Assembly (NCBI GenBank): GCA_023415835.1
Contig: JAEZJK010000034.1
Span: 1-64,000, forward strand
Direction: 5' to 3'
From: Bacillota bacterium
Lineage (GTDB): Bacteria > Bacillota > UBA4882 > UBA8346
Length of the DNA: 64,000 bases
Position numbers and translations under genes: made by a program. This document shows, in pieces, positions 25,572 to 33,349 of the stretch; the stretch's first letter is position 1, and the number at the start of each line of letters is the position of its first letter. The notes under the pieces were generated by a model. It ran no database searches. It was given only the letters and a program-made list of their open reading frames with translations, and had not been told where the DNA came from.

Positions 25572-25586
25572 ATTACAGCTGTAATA
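25571..25586. promoter_or_regulatory. 16-bp perfect palindrome, operator-like
   Basis: TATTACAGCTGTAATA is perfectly self-complementary and lies between two inverted-repeat elements, about 100 nt before the first transporter gene. Its size and symmetry are typical of a dimeric repressor site. The regulator is unknown; the local YesN-type regulator usually binds direct repeats, so it is not an obvious match. Confidence 0.5.
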
Positions 25587-25668
25587 AGTGGAATTAAATT
25601 CATTAACCTTTCCATCATGGCCGAGGCTTATGGGACATGATGCATATTAGAAATTTAATTCAACTTAT
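25584..25668. repeat. 85-bp element with 17-bp terminal inverted repeats
   Basis: ATAAGTGGAATTAAATT (25584-25600) is the complement of AATTTAATTCAACTTAT (25652-25668) with one mismatch. Inside, CATCATG and CATGATG form a second stem. The right arm AGAAATTTAATTCAACTTAT is identical over 20 nt to 12216-12235. It is MITE-like in form and ends only 5 nt before the Shine-Dalgarno of the next gene. Confidence 0.6.
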
Positions 25669-25683
25669 ATATAAGGAGTGAAA

Positions 25684-26631
25684 ATGATGACTAATTCAAA
25701 GCTTCAAACTAATCAGGCGATACTTGCGCCCCAACAGAAGGTTCCATTACTGGTACGGATTAACCAGCAAAAATACATCTTATTGCTGCTCCTTCCGTCG
25801 ATCATCTGGTATGTGATCTTTATGTACGCGCCGATGGCATTTTCCATTGTCGCTTTTACTGATTACGGCTTTAGCGCCACGATCAATTTTGTGGGGCTGG
25901 CTAATTTCCAAAGGTTATTCCTCTCTCCCGGTTTCTGGAACGCTTTGGAAAACACCCTTCTCATCAGTATGTACAATTTGGTTTGTTATTTCCCGTTACC
26001 AATCGTTTTGGCTTTGTTAATCAATGAGTTTCGGAGTGTGGCCATTAAGCGGGTGGTTCAGTTTATCGTTTATATCCCCCACTTTTTTTCATGGGCTGTG
26101 GTAGGCAGTATCTTTGTAATGCTCTTATCGCCCGGTTCGGGAATTGTTAACGAAGTCATCAAAGCCTTTGGCGGAGAGCCAATTTTCTTCTTTGTTTCTC
26201 CGACATGGTTTCGTTCCATTCTGGTATCGTCTCATATCTGGAGGGATGTAGGTTACGGAGCTGTTATTTATATCGCCACTTTGGTAACGATTGACCCCGA
26301 ACTATATGACGCAGCCTGGGTTGACGGGGCTGGGGCTTGGGGTAAATTGATTCATATTACATTACCTTCTTTATACAGCACAATTGCTACGGTTCTCTTA
26401 TTGCAAGTCGCCAGTATTTTACGCGTCTTCGAACAGGTATTGGTTATGTACAATCCGGCTGTCTACGATGTGGCCGATGTTTTAAACACTTATTCATTTA
26501 CTGAAGGATTACAAAACGGAGACTTCGGTTTTGCAACTGCGATCAGTTTGTTTACTTCGGTGACCAGCATGATTTTGGTCTTCGGCACTAATTATTTGAG
26601 TAAAAAGATTTTCCAAGAAAGCGTGCTTTAA
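25684..26631 (+). CDS. ABC transporter permease, LplB/YtcP-type (CUT1), pectin oligomer import
   Basis: This 315-residue permease has six TM helices, a long cytoplasmic N-terminus and the EAA loop ELYDAAWVDGAGAWGKLIHITLPSL. It closely follows the LplB pattern (SIIWYVIFMYAPMAFSIVAF at the start of TM1). It forms a channel with the next permease for oligosaccharides; pectin fragments are inferred from the linked lyase and esterase genes. AAGGAG lies 5 nt before ATG 25684; ATG 25687 or GTG 25678 are alternatives. First gene of the pectin operon. Confidence 0.9.
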   Translation: MMTNSKLQTNQAILAPQQKVPLLVRINQQKYILLLLLPSIIWYVIFMYAPMAFSIVAFTDYGFSATINFVGLANFQRLFLSPGFWNALENTLLISMYNLVCYFPLPIVLALLINEFRSVAIKRVVQFIVYIPHFFSWAVVGSIFVMLLSPGSGIVNEVIKAFGGEPIFFFVSPTWFRSILVSSHIWRDVGYGAVIYIATLVTIDPELYDAAWVDGAGAWGKLIHITLPSLYSTIATVLLLQVASILRVFEQVLVMYNPAVYDVADVLNTYSFTEGLQNGDFGFATAISLFTSVTSMILVFGTNYLSKKIFQESVL

Positions 26632-26668
26632 TAAAATTAAATACAATCAGGAATCAAGTCACATTTTA

Positions 26669-26767
26669 TACCAAGTTGCATTCAAAGTGCAACTATAGAT
26701 TGTGTTCTCTCCGCAGCATTGCTGCGTTCCACACAAAAGTTGCACTATAATTGAATGCAACTTGGTA
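26669..26767. mobile_element. 99-bp MITE-like element, copy 1
   Basis: The element is bounded by TA dinucleotides and has terminal inverted repeats TACCAAGTTGCATTCAA (17 nt perfect) with a further AGTGCAAC/GTTGCACT match inside. It matches 61739-61837 at 95 of 99 positions by direct comparison. It has no ORF. It sits between two permease genes of one operon, 28 nt before the next start, so it is transcribed. Confidence 0.88.
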
Positions 26768-26794
26768 ATAGAAAGAAATTTAGAGGTGAAAAAA

Positions 26795-27649
26795 ATGATT
26801 TATCAAGACTCTATCGGTCGCAAGGCTTTTAACGTGTTAAATACGATACTTTGTGTTTTTATATGTTTGGCGGTGCTCTTTCCCTTATGGATGGCTTTGA
26901 TGACTTCCTTGGCTCCAGACAAACAAGTTATTTACAAGGAGTTTATCGTTTGGCCCGAATCATTCAGCTTAAAAACTTACGAACTGGTTTTTAAGAGCGG
27001 TTATATGCAAGGTTTTATGAATTCCGTCAGTACTACGGTTATCGGTACGATTGCTTCAATGATACTAACGCTGTTTGCCGGATATGCTTTAGCCCAAAAG
27101 GATTTGGTCTTCCGTAAATTCTTCATGAACTTTATCTTTATTACCATGGTTTTCGCCAACGGAATCATTCCTTTCTATATGGTAGTCCAAAAATTACACC
27201 TGATCGACAAAATGGCGGCGATTGTAATTCCGGTTCTGATTCAAACCTATAATTTGATTTTAATGAAGAACTATATGGTTTCCATCCCGGAAAGCTTGAT
27301 GGAGTCAGCCCGCTTGGACGGATGCTCCGAAATTGGGATTTTATTCCGGATCGTGATTCCGGTCTCGATTCCGATCATCGCGGCAATTACCCTATTTTAC
27401 GCGGTGTATTACTGGAACCAGTATCTTAATGTGGTAATGTTCATTAATGACGGAACCAAATACACGGTTCAGGTTCTCTTGCGCCAATTGGTCTTTGAAA
27501 ACGCATCGGTTCAGACCGGCCAAAACCGGGTTTATAGTAACTTTAAGATGACGGTAATGATTGTGGCGATGCTGCCGGTTATCATCATGTATCCCTTCAT
27601 CCAACGCTATTTCATTTCCGGTATCATGCTAGGTTCGATTAAAGGATAA
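26795..27649 (+). CDS. ABC transporter permease, LplC/YtcP-type (CUT1)
   Basis: This 284-residue permease is the partner of the upstream LplB-type protein. It has six TM helices and the EAA loop ESLMESARLDGCSEIGILFRIVIPVS. The C-terminus RYFISGIMLGSIKG is typical of the LplC/YtcP group. The start at 26795 has GAGGTG at 26783-26788; longer frames run into the mobile element and should not be used. No ATPase gene is present in the operon, so a shared MsmX-type ATPase encoded elsewhere is expected. Confidence 0.9.
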   Translation: MIYQDSIGRKAFNVLNTILCVFICLAVLFPLWMALMTSLAPDKQVIYKEFIVWPESFSLKTYELVFKSGYMQGFMNSVSTTVIGTIASMILTLFAGYALAQKDLVFRKFFMNFIFITMVFANGIIPFYMVVQKLHLIDKMAAIVIPVLIQTYNLILMKNYMVSIPESLMESARLDGCSEIGILFRIVIPVSIPIIAAITLFYAVYYWNQYLNVVMFINDGTKYTVQVLLRQLVFENASVQTGQNRVYSNFKMTVMIVAMLPVIIMYPFIQRYFISGIMLGSIKG

Positions 27650-27826
27650 ATTGAAGATAAACTTTAAAAGCAGGAACGTAATTTTTTAGATTGAATTATA
27701 TTTAGTACTGCAAATATTTACAGATTTGGCCATCACTCAATAATGATATCCGGCTTTTGGAGGTAGTGAAAGGTATTATATCTTTTACTATTCCTATCCA
27801 ATTTTTCCGGTGGATGAAAGGAGTTG

Positions 27827-27877
27827 ATGCCTGGATTGAGTGTAGGGGTTTCCAAGCAAGAAAAAATAAGGAGGTAA
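27827..27877 (+). CDS. possible 16-residue upstream ORF before the binding-protein gene
   Basis: ATG 27827 is preceded by AAAGGAG (3-nt spacing, rather short) and opens MPGLSVGVSKQEKIRR. The TAA at 27875-27877 ends inside the Shine-Dalgarno region of the solute-binding-protein gene. It could couple or attenuate translation. Evidence is positional only. Confidence 0.25.
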   Translation: MPGLSVGVSKQEKIRR

Positions 27878-27882
27878 GATCG

Positions 27883-29355
27883 GTGTTTAATACCAAAAAA
27901 ACAGTAATTCTTGTGCTAGTCGGTTTAATGGTGCTTTCCTTAGTAGGCGCCGTCGGCTTTGCCGCTAAAAAAACAGCTGTTCCCTTAAAAGTATGTTTGC
28001 CCAGCTCCAGTTGGGGAAATAGTGCAGACCCCGGTTTGTTGGAAGAAGTCAAAAAATACATGGAGAAGCAGACCAATACCACTATTAATATGATTGCTCC
28101 TCCAATGAATACTTACTCCGACAAGATTAACGTATTGCTCGCCTCCGGAGACATCCCAGACGTTTTCCGGGTTACTAAGGCCATGGTTAATGTCCATACC
28201 TTTACTCAAAGAGGCTATACTGCGGACATTACTAAATTAGTTAAGAAGAACAAAATTTTCGATAAGGTTGACCCGAAATACTTCAATTATATGAAAGTTA
28301 ACGGTGTAGTTCGCGCTATCCCGCTGGCTAAAGAGAACGAGAAATTTATTTGGCTCCGGAAAGATCTGGCTAACGGATATGGCGTAAAATTATCGAGCAC
28401 CCCGACTACCGAAGAGTTTTACAATGAGATGAAAAAGGTTAAGGACAGAATTCCTTTGACCTATCCGAAATTCCTTGACAATCTACCATTCTTCTACCAT
28501 ACTTTCGGCGTCTATGATGAATTCATCAAAGACAAGAAAGGCAAATATTACGATGTCTTTAACACCCCGGAAATGAGAGAATGCTTAACCTATCTCAACA
28601 AGCTTTACAAAGAAGGCGTTTTGGACAAAGAATTTCCGACCAATGATAACACAGTGCTCCGGAACAACCTTATTTCCGGTAAAGCTGTTGCCAACATCGA
28701 CTATGACAACCGTTACTTCTATTATAACGCCGAAATTACCCGGTTAGATCCTAACGCCAAACCGGATCTGCAACCCATCTTTATGTTGAAAGGGCCCAAA
28801 GGCCTGGGTGGTACTTTGAACGAAGCCTGCTCAGACGCGCTTGCTGTTTCTTCAAAATCAAAAAACCCGGAAGCAGCAGTTAACCTGATCGGTTGGGCTT
28901 ACTATACTGTCGACGGCCAAAAAGTAATGCAAGTCGGGCTACCTGGGAAACACTACGTGGTTGAAAATGGTGCAGCCAAATTGACCCCACAAGCTGAAGC
29001 CGGCGGTATGTCGTTAGACTTGACCCAGTTAATGAAACGTCATGTTGAATTAGAAGATTTACAAAAAGGCTTTGGTTTCCCCTTCCCGAATGAAGAAAAC
29101 CTGAAGACCTATTACAGCTTGGTTAAAGATGTTAGCAAATATACCGGCCGTAAAGAAGTTATTTCTGTCGGACAATCAGCTATTTACGATAAAGTTGGAC
29201 CGTCCTTGATCAAAAAGCGTCAAGAGATCGCGTTGCAAGCTATCATTGGCAATATGACTGTTGAAAACGCTTTCAAAGAATATGAAGCTTTCTTCAAGAG
29301 CATTAATGGCGACCAAATCATTAAAGAATTAAACACCAAGAAAAAAGCCCAATAA
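27883..29355 (+). CDS. extracellular solute-binding protein of the pectin-oligomer ABC importer
   Basis: This 490-residue family-1 binding protein resembles the LplA/YtcQ group. The signal peptide MFNTKKTVILVLVGLMVLSL is followed by AVGFAA, and cleavage probably follows that stretch. There is no lipobox Cys, so retention at the membrane must be by another route or the protein is soluble. The start is GTG 27883 with AAGGAGGT 7 nt upstream; the frame is open to 27757 but that part does not resemble a leader. Gene order permease-permease-binding protein and the following esterase and lyase genes indicate galacturonide oligomers as the substrate. Confidence 0.9.
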   Translation: MFNTKKTVILVLVGLMVLSLVGAVGFAAKKTAVPLKVCLPSSSWGNSADPGLLEEVKKYMEKQTNTTINMIAPPMNTYSDKINVLLASGDIPDVFRVTKAMVNVHTFTQRGYTADITKLVKKNKIFDKVDPKYFNYMKVNGVVRAIPLAKENEKFIWLRKDLANGYGVKLSSTPTTEEFYNEMKKVKDRIPLTYPKFLDNLPFFYHTFGVYDEFIKDKKGKYYDVFNTPEMRECLTYLNKLYKEGVLDKEFPTNDNTVLRNNLISGKAVANIDYDNRYFYYNAEITRLDPNAKPDLQPIFMLKGPKGLGGTLNEACSDALAVSSKSKNPEAAVNLIGWAYYTVDGQKVMQVGLPGKHYVVENGAAKLTPQAEAGGMSLDLTQLMKRHVELEDLQKGFGFPFPNEENLKTYYSLVKDVSKYTGRKEVISVGQSAIYDKVGPSLIKKRQEIALQAIIGNMTVENAFKEYEAFFKSINGDQIIKELNTKKKAQ

Positions 29356-29379
29356 TTAATCAAATAAATTAGTCTTTTT

Positions 29380-29424
29380 AATTGTCCTGTACAAGGGATT
29401 TTCCCTAGTGCAGGACAATTTTTT
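29380..29424 (+). terminator. intrinsic terminator after the binding-protein gene
   Basis: AATTGTCCTG pairs with CAGGACAATT and AGGGA pairs with TCCCT inside. TTTTTT follows. Placed 25 nt after the stop, it would separate high-level binding-protein expression from the pectinesterase gene downstream. Confidence 0.82.
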
Positions 29425-29543
29425 AGGAAAGTTTAGATCAAGAGCAACCAATGTACTTGATTTATTACTAGATTGATTAAAAAATGATTTTGCAGGATAG
29501 AGTTTCAATTTTGCTTAAACTATTCTTTAAGGAGGGTTAATCC

Positions 29544-31469
29544 TTGAATAAAAAAGGTATTTCAATAATTCTTTTGCTTGGATTTTGCCTTTCGTTTACC
29601 TTACTTTACGGGCAAGCGGAGCAAATAGTAGCCCAAGCCTCAGCCGTAAAATTACCGCCCAATTATATATTTTATGCTCCTGGGGTCAAAAATCCCAAAG
29701 ACGCTAAGGCGGATGTCGAAGCTAACGGGTTGAAAGCTTTGGAGACTTTTAATTCTCACTTTTTATTCATTACTGATAAAACTGGGAAAAAAGTTTTGAA
29801 ATTAAATACTTTAGATGGTCAAAATGATTATTTGGAATTTCCGCTTGATGGTACTGAGACAAAGATTACATTCATTTTTAAGGCGAAAGGCGCTGTAGTC
29901 CCTGATAAAGGCACTCCTTATGGAATCCTCTGGGCAAAATGGCAACGAGGAGAATATCAGTCTGTGCTCCGGCATAATGCCAGTAACCAGATTAAAGGTA
30001 GTTCCGGACTGTCGCGTTTGAACCCGGATAATATTGTCTCCGATTGGCATGATTTCAGGCTTGTTTTCGATTTGGCGGCTGATGGGAAAGCTATGACGGC
30101 TACCGCCTATATCGACGGTAAACAAAGGCACCAGACCTTAAACTTTGAAAAGCAAGACGAGTCCGGCAGCTATTTTCAATTTGGCGAGAATGACGGCAGC
30201 ACAAATGGTTATGGGCGTTACCCCTACTTCTTGCTTGTTAAAAATGAAGATGTAAGCGTGAAAAGCCTTGGCGAATTAAGTAAAATCGTCGGTTTTGATC
30301 TCGAAGCCAAACCGGAATTGGTTGACGATTCGGACCCGGTAAGCAAAAAACCCGCTAAAAAACCGGTAGGCATTAATATGACTGCCGCTGAAGCAAGCAG
30401 TAAAGATCCAAAATATGTTGATCCCTCATTTTTAAAAGATGGCGTTATTGATCTTGCCAAACTGCCATATAGTAAAAATACGGCTCAAAAAGTAACCGCC
30501 AACCCCAAAATGCCGTCAAGAATCTTTAAAAAGGCCGCGGCGGTCGTTGATGCAACCGGGGCCAACGGAGCGTACAAAACAATTGCATCAGCAATTGCCG
30601 CAGTTCAACCCGGCGCTATGATTTATATCAAGCCCGGATTATATCAGGAGAAACTAAAAATCACCAAACCGAATCTTAGCTTAGTGGGCGAAAGTCCGAC
30701 CAATACTATCATTTATGGTTATGAGGCGGATTACGGCGGAATTGGTCAAAACATTCTCGTAGAAGTGGATCTTCCTGAAGCCGGTTATTTTACCGCCGAA
30801 AACATTACCTTCTACAATAAAGGGGCGGAATGGAACAAGACCTGGGACAACGTGGAAAGAAGATCGGTTACGCTGGCGACGAAAAATGTTCATCAAGGTT
30901 ATTTGAAAAATTGTATCTTTCTCGGGCAACAGGATACCATGTATTTGAGATCGGGAAGACAGTTTTTTGAAAATTGCTACATCGAAGGGGAAGTGGACTT
31001 TATCTGCGGCGGTGCAACAGTCCTATTCGATAAATGCCACATTCATTCGCTTTTCTATAAGGAAGGCGGATATATTACGGCGGCCGCTCCATCGGATACT
31101 AACGGCGCAGGATTTAACAATGGTTATGTGTTTAATAATTGCCTAATAACAGTTGACCCCACTATGGCATCAAAAAATATTTTTCTCGGCAGAGGTGCCT
31201 GGGAAGGTGGGAGCAATGGCGCCCCGAATCAAGCCAAGGCCGTTTTTATCACTTCACAGTTACATGGGCAGATTAGTCCTAACGCCTGGACTGACTGGGA
31301 TAATGTCTCAACCGCAGCGAAACAATTTTTTAGGGAATATAAAAATACCGGCGAAGGCTCAATTTCGACCGAAACAGCAACCAGATTATTTTTAACTGAT
31401 ACTGAATATAAATCGACCTATAGTTCTCCTAAAAAGATCCTTGGATTTGTCCCGAAGATGCCGTATTAA
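29544..31469 (+). CDS. secreted pectinesterase (CE8) with large N-terminal extension
   Basis: This 641-residue exported enzyme has a signal peptide (LLLGFCLSFTLLYGQA). The CE8 right-handed beta-helix occupies about 330-640 with catalytic Asp464 (GQQDTMYL), nucleophile Asp485 (EVDFICGGA), Arg550 and Trp553 (LGRGAW). The 21-residue Asp-Asp spacing is that of known pectinesterases, while the Arg-Trp motif has one extra residue. Residues 30-245 form a beta-rich, possibly LamG-like domain and 250-330 a linker. It de-methylates pectin outside the cell so that lyases can act. TTG start with AAGGAGGG upstream. Confidence 0.9.
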   Translation: MNKKGISIILLLGFCLSFTLLYGQAEQIVAQASAVKLPPNYIFYAPGVKNPKDAKADVEANGLKALETFNSHFLFITDKTGKKVLKLNTLDGQNDYLEFPLDGTETKITFIFKAKGAVVPDKGTPYGILWAKWQRGEYQSVLRHNASNQIKGSSGLSRLNPDNIVSDWHDFRLVFDLAADGKAMTATAYIDGKQRHQTLNFEKQDESGSYFQFGENDGSTNGYGRYPYFLLVKNEDVSVKSLGELSKIVGFDLEAKPELVDDSDPVSKKPAKKPVGINMTAAEASSKDPKYVDPSFLKDGVIDLAKLPYSKNTAQKVTANPKMPSRIFKKAAAVVDATGANGAYKTIASAIAAVQPGAMIYIKPGLYQEKLKITKPNLSLVGESPTNTIIYGYEADYGGIGQNILVEVDLPEAGYFTAENITFYNKGAEWNKTWDNVERRSVTLATKNVHQGYLKNCIFLGQQDTMYLRSGRQFFENCYIEGEVDFICGGATVLFDKCHIHSLFYKEGGYITAAAPSDTNGAGFNNGYVFNNCLITVDPTMASKNIFLGRGAWEGGSNGAPNQAKAVFITSQLHGQISPNAWTDWDNVSTAAKQFFREYKNTGEGSISTETATRLFLTDTEYKSTYSSPKKILGFVPKMPY

Positions 31470-31476
31470 ATTTTGC

Positions 31477-31513
31477 AAAACAGGCGCTGGCATAAAAGCG
31501 CCTGTTTTGTTTT
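31477..31513 (+). terminator. intrinsic terminator after the pectinesterase gene
   Basis: AAAACAGGCGCT (31477-31488) and AGCGCCTGTTTT (31497-31508) form a perfect 12-bp stem with an 8-nt loop, followed by GTTTTT. It lies 8 nt after the stop codon. Confidence 0.9.
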
Positions 31514-31566
31514 TCCAAATTATCAAAGAACGGATTACTATCAAATAAGGTATTTTAGGTGAAAAA

Positions 31567-33165
31567 ATGGAAAAAATAATAGAATTTGCCGATAATGTAT
31601 TGAAATTTGGGAGGGATCGTTATCATAAACCGTCATCCCCTTTATTGGCTGATGGTATTAATGTAGTTAGCGGGGAACATCTCAAATGGGTCTGTCCCGG
31701 AGGGCGCGAAACAGTAATTTCCAACTTAGCTTGCCAACAGAACTTATTTAGGGTCTTAACCGGTTTGGCCAATTTGACCAGTGATGATAAATATAAAGAA
31801 GCTGCCGAAGCAGGGTTAAGATGCCATTTTGATAATTTTGCTGATGAAAGCGGTTTGCTACAATGGGGAGGGCACCGTTTTATCGACTTGTTTACACTAG
31901 AACCAACCGGCCCTGGTGGGAAGGGAATGGTACACGAGCTTAAAAATGTCTTTCCATATTATGACCTAATGTATGAAGTAAATCCGGAAGCGACAATCAA
32001 ATTTATCAAAGCGTTTTGGAACGCCCACCTTATTAATTGGGGCGAGCTCTATCTGAGCCGGCATGGCGAATACGGATTGAAACTCGGTCCGGCCTGGGAT
32101 CATGTACCGGTGAACCGGCCTCCGTTTCGTGAGTCTCCCGGGCTGTCCTTTATTAATGCTGGAAGCGACCTGATTTATGCAGCTGGGACTCTTTACAAGC
32201 TAACCGGAGATCAAAAGGCGTTAACTTGGGCCAAACATCTGGCTCAGCAATACGTTGCGGCCCGCCATCCCCTAACCGGGCTGGGAAGCTATCAATTCAC
32301 GCAACCGAAGCAAGTGGCGGAGATTGATGATGATAATATCACTCTTTCCAAATATGGAGACCGGGCTAAAAGGCAATTTGGAGCGGAATTCGGGCCGATC
32401 GCCTTGGAGGGGAATGTGCTCTTTTTTAAACAGGAAGAAAAGATTTATAGTGAGAATATGCTGATGCAGCTCCAACTGGCACGGGAAATTGGAGAAGCGG
32501 GCCGGGATTTAATGGAATGGAGCCATCAAGGGTTAATTAGTTTTGCCAAGTATGTTTATGAAGCGGAAACCAATCAAATTAAACCAATGTTTACCGATGG
32601 CAAGGATTTAACTGGTTATGTTTTAAAATGTAACGGTTATTTTGGTAAGAAAGGGACTATTTTAAAGAGGCAGAAAGCTGACTGTAAGTATTTACTGGTT
32701 TATGCCAGAGGATTTCTTTATATCAATGACGAAGAATTATGGCAGACAGCCCGAAGTATCGGTAAGGGAAATGATCTGGGCGATCTGGGGGTCCGGCCCG
32801 GTATTGACCTAAAAATAAATATGGGAACCAACTGTTCTGATGCGAAAGCCCTCTTTGCTGTGGTTGACCTTTTTAAGGCTACTTCAAACCCTGATTACTT
32901 GAGATTAGGCAAAGTTATTGCCGTTAATATTGAAAAAACGAATTTTCACAACGGATATTTTCTAAAGGGGCAGGAATATCTATACGCAAAATTTGACGCT
33001 ATTGAACCGTTAGCATTAATAACCCTGGAAGCCGCGCTTCGGGGGGAACCGGATTTGATCCCGGTTTACATCAATAGCAGCGGTTATATCGGCGGGGACT
33101 ACCAGGAGCCGGATGGAACGATTCGGAATGCTTATGATCGAGAGTTTTACGATTTGAAGAAATAG
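31567..33165 (+). CDS. cytoplasmic pectate (exopolygalacturonate) lyase, PL2 family
   Basis: This 532-residue protein without a signal peptide has the (alpha/alpha)7-barrel pattern of PL2. His103 (QWGGHRFID), Glu124 (MVHELKN) and His166 have the same spacing (21 and 42 residues) as the metal-binding His109, Glu130 and His172 of the Yersinia PL2A enzyme, and Arg165 aligns with its catalytic base Arg171. PL2 enzymes of this group act inside the cell on imported oligogalacturonides, releasing unsaturated digalacturonate. Its place after the importer and pectinesterase genes fits. The start ATG has only AGGTG 7 nt upstream. Confidence 0.88.
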   Translation: MEKIIEFADNVLKFGRDRYHKPSSPLLADGINVVSGEHLKWVCPGGRETVISNLACQQNLFRVLTGLANLTSDDKYKEAAEAGLRCHFDNFADESGLLQWGGHRFIDLFTLEPTGPGGKGMVHELKNVFPYYDLMYEVNPEATIKFIKAFWNAHLINWGELYLSRHGEYGLKLGPAWDHVPVNRPPFRESPGLSFINAGSDLIYAAGTLYKLTGDQKALTWAKHLAQQYVAARHPLTGLGSYQFTQPKQVAEIDDDNITLSKYGDRAKRQFGAEFGPIALEGNVLFFKQEEKIYSENMLMQLQLAREIGEAGRDLMEWSHQGLISFAKYVYEAETNQIKPMFTDGKDLTGYVLKCNGYFGKKGTILKRQKADCKYLLVYARGFLYINDEELWQTARSIGKGNDLGDLGVRPGIDLKINMGTNCSDAKALFAVVDLFKATSNPDYLRLGKVIAVNIEKTNFHNGYFLKGQEYLYAKFDAIEPLALITLEAALRGEPDLIPVYINSSGYIGGDYQEPDGTIRNAYDREFYDLKK

Positions 33166-33213
33166 ATTGAAAGCAGAGAATTCATAAACTTCAATTCGGT
33201 AAATAAACGTTTT

Positions 33214-33307
33214 TTGGCTTTTGGTCCATAACCCTGGCTTTTTACTATAAAGCTAATAACCAACACTTAACAGCTAATAGGCAATAGGATTTATGGCCAA
33301 AAGCCAA
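33214..33307. repeat. 94-bp inverted-repeat element upstream of the two-component genes
   Basis: TTGGCTTTTGGTCCATAA (33214-33231) is complementary to TTATGGCCAAAAGCCAA (33291-33307) except for one bulged base. The interior has two AGCTAATA direct repeats. It is non-coding and ends 43 nt before the kinase start, so it may be a MITE-like insertion or a leader structure. Confidence 0.6.
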
Positions 33308-33349
33308 TATTGAAACCATAGAAGCTTTGAAATCCTGGTTAAAAAGGGT

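Noticed and set aside
26702..26794. N-terminal extension of the second permease gene.
   Set aside because: It would be encoded by the MITE-like element; the ATG at 26795 has its own Shine-Dalgarno and the family-typical N-terminus.
27757..27882. 42-residue N-terminal extension of the solute-binding protein.
   Set aside because: GTG 27883 has an optimal Shine-Dalgarno and directly opens a signal peptide.
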